A DNA stretch of 64,000 nt from JAKZVK01 sp965248255 (GTDB lineage Bacteria > Acidobacteriota > Terriglobia > Bryobacterales > UBA6623), in NCBI GenBank assembly GCA_965248255.1, contig CBDFIW010000002.1, positions 682,001 to 746,000 on the forward strand. The letters run 5' to 3'. The notes under the pieces were generated by a model. That model was not told the origin of the DNA, searched no databases, and saw nothing but the letters and a program-made list of their open reading frames with translations. Positions 61,784 to 64,000 of the stretch are shown here, in pieces (the stretch's first letter is position 1; each line of letters begins with the position of its first letter). A program made the translations under genes and the position numbers.

Positions 61784-63141
61784 GTCCTTACCGGCACATG
61801 GTGGACACTTTTCCTCTCCTTGGGTAGAAGATATCAAGCTTCGTCTGTCCTCACACGGTCACGGCGAGGTCCCGTAGGTCCGTTCCATTCCCTCGCCGGC
61901 GGGGAATCGGCTCGATGCGGCCGCGCCGCTCGTCGAACCGGCCCAGCGCCAGCGTGCCGAACCACACCTGATAGACGCCGTCCTCCACTGCCTCGAAGCC
62001 AACTCGCCGCCCCACAACACCTCACTGACGAACACCTCCTGGCCTCGCCAGTACACGTAGCCGCTGCGTTGCACCTTCCTCTCCACCCAGGCTTGCTCAT
62101 ACTCGATCTCCGGCAGGCGCTGCGGATAGGGCCGCGGCGATCGCTGGTACACACTCGCCGGCGGGTCTTGCTGTAGCGCTTGGTGCGGTCGCTGTTCGTT
62201 GTACTCGCGGCAAAAACTCCGGAATCGCCGCTGTTGCGCCCGCCGGTTCCGAGCCGGCGGATTCGCCGTGTGTTGCTTCAGCGTCAGGTGGAAACGCTCT
62301 TGGCGACCGTTCTCGCTCGGGCGCGCCGGCCGAATGCGTTCGACCTGGATGCCCAGCTTGGTCCACCACAGGCTCAGCCGACTCAGCCCTCCCAGCGCCC
62401 GCGTCGCAAACGGCGGCCCGTTATCGCTGCCAATCGCTCGCGGCAAGCCGTGCTCGCGGAACACCGTCTCCATCACCGCGCGCACGTGCGGGTAGTCACA
62501 GCCGTCGACCGCCTGGCAGCACAGCACGTAGCGGCTGGCATTGTCGACGACGGTCAGCGGGTCGACGCGGCTGCCGTCGCCACAACGAAACCAGCCCTTG
62601 AAGTCGATCGACACCACGTCGTGGGGAGCGGCCGCATGAGCGAGCGGCTGGGTATGGGGCGGCGTGCGCCGACGCCTCGCGCGCGGGCGCGTCAACCCGG
62701 CGCTGCGCAGGATCTCGCCGATGGTGCTCTGCGAGGGACAGGGTTGGTCGGGATGCTGGCGCAACAGCAGCGCTCGAATCTTCGGCGCGCCCCACAAGCG
62801 ATGGGCGTAGCGCAGCTCGAGGATGCGAGTGACCACGTCGAGGGGAGTCTGGTTGGGGTGATGGTGGGGCGCCCGCGAACGATCTTGGAGTCCGGCGGGT
62901 CCTTGGCGTTGATAGCGCTGGGCCCACTTGTAGCCCACAGAGCGGGCGATACCGTAGCGGCGGCAGAGTTCGGCCTTGGCTTCGAGGCCGTGCTGCCATT
63001 CGACGAGGAACTTCATGCGTTGGTCCATGGTGTTGTTTTCTTCCCAGGGCATAAAAACATCTTCGCTTGTTGATGTTTTCGCCTGGGCCGGTGTCCACCA
63101 TGTGCCCGGCATGAACTGCCCACCATGTGCTCGGTAAGGAC
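61784..63141 (-). mobile_element. IS481-family element
   Basis: About 1.36 kb. Left end GTCCTTACCGGCACATGGTG and right end, as reverse complement, GTCCTTACCGAGCACATGGT, form a terminal inverted repeat with one indel. A second internal copy of CACATGGTGGACAC lies at about 63090-63106. No convincing target duplication found. It sits between the two inverted palindrome units. Confidence 0.82.
61859..63052 (-). CDS. IS481-family transposase, frameshifted near the C-terminus
   Basis: An integrase-core transposase. Start at 63052 (MPWEENNTMDQR) is the family form. Helix-turn-helix RRYGIARSVGYKWAQRYQ, catalytic Asp residues in VVSIDFKGWF and AIGSDNGPPFA, Glu in RPSENGRQERFH. After GGEL (about 62000) the given frame is unlike the family, but the alternative frame reads GFEAVEDGVYQVWFG, LALGRFDERRGRIEPIP and ends DLAVTV near 61853. 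So one base is missing there; the catalytic core is unaffected. Confidence 0.87.
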   Translation of the reverse strand: MPWEENNTMDQRMKFLVEWQHGLEAKAELCRRYGIARSVGYKWAQRYQRQGPAGLQDRSRAPHHHPNQTPLDVVTRILELRYAHRLWGAPKIRALLLRQHPDQPCPSQSTIGEILRSAGLTRPRARRRRTPPHTQPLAHAAAPHDVVSIDFKGWFRCGDGSRVDPLTVVDNASRYVLCCQAVDGCDYPHVRAVMETVFREHGLPRAIGSDNGPPFATRALGGLSRLSLWWTKLGIQVERIRPARPSENGRQERFHLTLKQHTANPPARNRRAQQRRFRSFCREYNEQRPHQALQQDPPASVYQRSPRPYPQRLPEIEYEQAWVERKVQRSGYVYWRGQEVFVSEVLWGGELASRQWRTASIRCGSARWRWAGSTSGAAASSRFPAGEGMERTYGTSP

Positions 63142-63151
63142 CAGCTCCTTT

Positions 63152-63212
63152 CCCACGGCTAAAGCCGTGGGCTATGATCTCTAATGATCTCTGGCCCCTC
63201 CGGGGCCATAAC
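63152..63212. repeat. Composite palindrome unit, right of IS481
   Basis: CCCACGGCTAAAGCCGTGGG, then CTATGATCTC and a second ATGATCTC, then GGCCCCTCCGGGGCC. It is the inverted counterpart of 61571-61627. Confidence 0.83.
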
Positions 63213-63270
63213 TAGCGCAGATCCAGGCCCTTTCATTGGCAAGGTTTTCATTTGGCAAATATAGAAACTC

Positions 63271-63298
63271 CAGGGCACGGCATGCCGGGCCCCTACAT
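63271..63298 (-). repeat. TGTAGGGGC-type element that supplies the stop codon of the AAC(3)-like gene
   Basis: On the minus strand ATGTAGGGGCCCGGCATGCC then GTGCCCTG. The TAG at 63295-63293 ends the AAC(3)-like gene. The GGCATGCC core is shared with the copy at 19716-19798. Confidence 0.83.
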
Positions 63299-64000
63299 TG
63301 GCTGCGAAGACCGAATCGCTTCACGCGCGCACGAACAGAAATAGCACTTCGGATTCGAGCAAAGCAAGATGTCCGCTCTTTTGCGAAGCAGCTCGACCGT
63401 GGTGTCGATCACGTCCTGCGATTTAACAAGCTGGCACTTGGCTCGCTCGATCTTGAAGTCCTGGATGCATCCTCTCTCGCGCAAAGGCAGCTCGATCACC
63501 CCAAAACCGGTGCTGCAACCAGGCTCATCGTGAAGATCGACCGAAACAATCTCACCCGAATCCGTGCGGACTTGGGCCGTGCGCGGCCAGCCCGGGTCGT
63601 AGGGAACGCCCCGATAGGGTACCTCCGCATACGCCTCGCCCACATGCATTGTCGAGTCCGAGTCGTGCTTGACTCCCAACAGGAGAACGTAGCCGCCCGC
63701 CTTAGCGAGCCTGTCGATGGGGGAGCCGATCCCCACCGGCTCGGCCTTCCAATGCTCGGCCGTGAACTCGGCAGCGCGCTTGCCTGTCGCCGCCACGGAA
63801 TAGGTGGGATGAATGCTGCGAATGGCCCCGGGCCGCGTCCGCAGTGCGTTGGTGATCGCCCCTGTCTCCGAATGCACGTTCGGGGGATCAAAGACCGGGT
63901 CCCAAAGCACGTAGTTGAAGGTTGGCGCCATCAAGGTGCCCTCCGGTCCCAGGACCTCCACGACGGCATCAATGACCGTATCCGCCCCTCCTTCCACGCG
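63293..64000 (-). CDS. AAC(3)-type aminoglycoside N-acetyltransferase family protein, 5' end outside the window
   Basis: At least 235 residues, open to the window edge. Family blocks GPEGTLMAPTFNY, HPTYSVAATGKRAAEFTAEH and GSPIDRLAKAGGYVLLLGV are present, with the usual acetyl-CoA-binding layout (YokD/BA2930-like group). The C-terminus has a Cys-rich stretch (CSNPKCYFCSC) not seen in classical resistance enzymes, so an antibiotic target is not implied. The N-terminal 20-30 residues are missing only because the window ends. Confidence 0.85.
   Translation of the reverse strand, partial: RVEGGADTVIDAVVEVLGPEGTLMAPTFNYVLWDPVFDPPNVHSETGAITNALRTRPGAIRSIHPTYSVAATGKRAAEFTAEHWKAEPVGIGSPIDRLAKAGGYVLLLGVKHDSDSTMHVGEAYAEVPYRGVPYDPGWPRTAQVRTDSGEIVSVDLHDEPGCSTGFGVIELPLRERGCIQDFKIERAKCQLVKSQDVIDTTVELLRKRADILLCSNPKCYFCSCAREAIRSSQPM

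Noticed and set aside
62180..63073. 297-codon plus-strand ORF
   Set aside because: Antisense to the IS481 transposase core.

Overview
The window reads as a GC-rich piece of chromosome from an Acidobacteriota-like bacterium (Bryobacter/Solibacter type). This is an inference from gene content: an Oar-like TonB-dependent receptor with a carboxypeptidase-regulatory domain, FG-GAP/ASPIC-UnbV proteins, TPR proteins, DUF1501, a PSCyt1/DUF1549/DUF1553 protein, many Tat-exported enzymes, and no rRNA or tRNA to settle it. No CRISPR array, tRNA or rRNA was seen.

Layout. 0.4-7.1 kb: a minus-strand operon of four tandem sialidase-like genes (A4, A3, A2, A1 in transcription order) with a GNAT acetyltransferase downstream. 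7.1-13.4 kb: a mobile-element zone with a complete IS1595 copy, an IS1380 remnant, a small membrane protein, and an ankyrin-repeat gene broken by an IS630 copy that itself carries a complete IS1380. 13.3-14.7 kb: gene-free DNA with three copies of a 41-bp repeat. 14.7-26.4 kb: a frameshifted L-rhamnonate-dehydratase-like gene, six more sialidase-like genes of three subfamilies, an IS630 copy with a frameshifting signal, and a Tat-exported amidohydrolase. 26.5-33.8 kb: a TonB receptor and a large FG-GAP/ASPIC-TlpA-TPR protein split by an in-frame TGA. 33.9-36.7 kb: the eleventh sialidase-like gene, a GDP-mannose 3,5-epimerase remnant and a frameshifted FAH-family hydrolase. 36.8-47.9 kb: seven minus-strand genes (PSCyt1/PSD1, DUF1501, mannonate-dehydratase-like, TPR, sulfite-oxidase-like, TPR, FG-GAP/ASPIC), several coupled by 4-nt overlaps. 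48-61.4 kb: a catabolic and transport block with DUF3830, two DapA-family lyases, an M19 peptidase coupled to an EhuB/C/D/A-type amino-acid/ectoine ABC transporter, EutA-like and DoeA-like proteins, a phosphotriesterase-like protein, a class III aminotransferase, an HpcH/HpaI aldolase and an SDR. 61.6-64 kb: an IS481 copy between inverted palindromic units, then the partial end of an AAC(3)-like acetyltransferase.

How the parts may work together (inference): the left half looks like an exported, duplicated glycan- or glycoconjugate-processing arsenal with a TonB receptor for uptake. The right half looks like import and breakdown of an ectoine-like or cyclic/amidated amino-acid compound, with a 14-bp perfect palindrome between the divergent DoeA-like and phosphotriesterase-like genes as a likely operator.

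Two features stand out. First, a family of about eleven palindromic elements beginning TGTAGGGGC lies just downstream of co-directional genes and at three loci supplies the TAG stop codon; one 65-bp copy is translated inside a sialidase signal peptide. Second, there are many single-base frame breaks, two of them demonstrably in homopolymers, so some pseudogene calls may be assembly errors.
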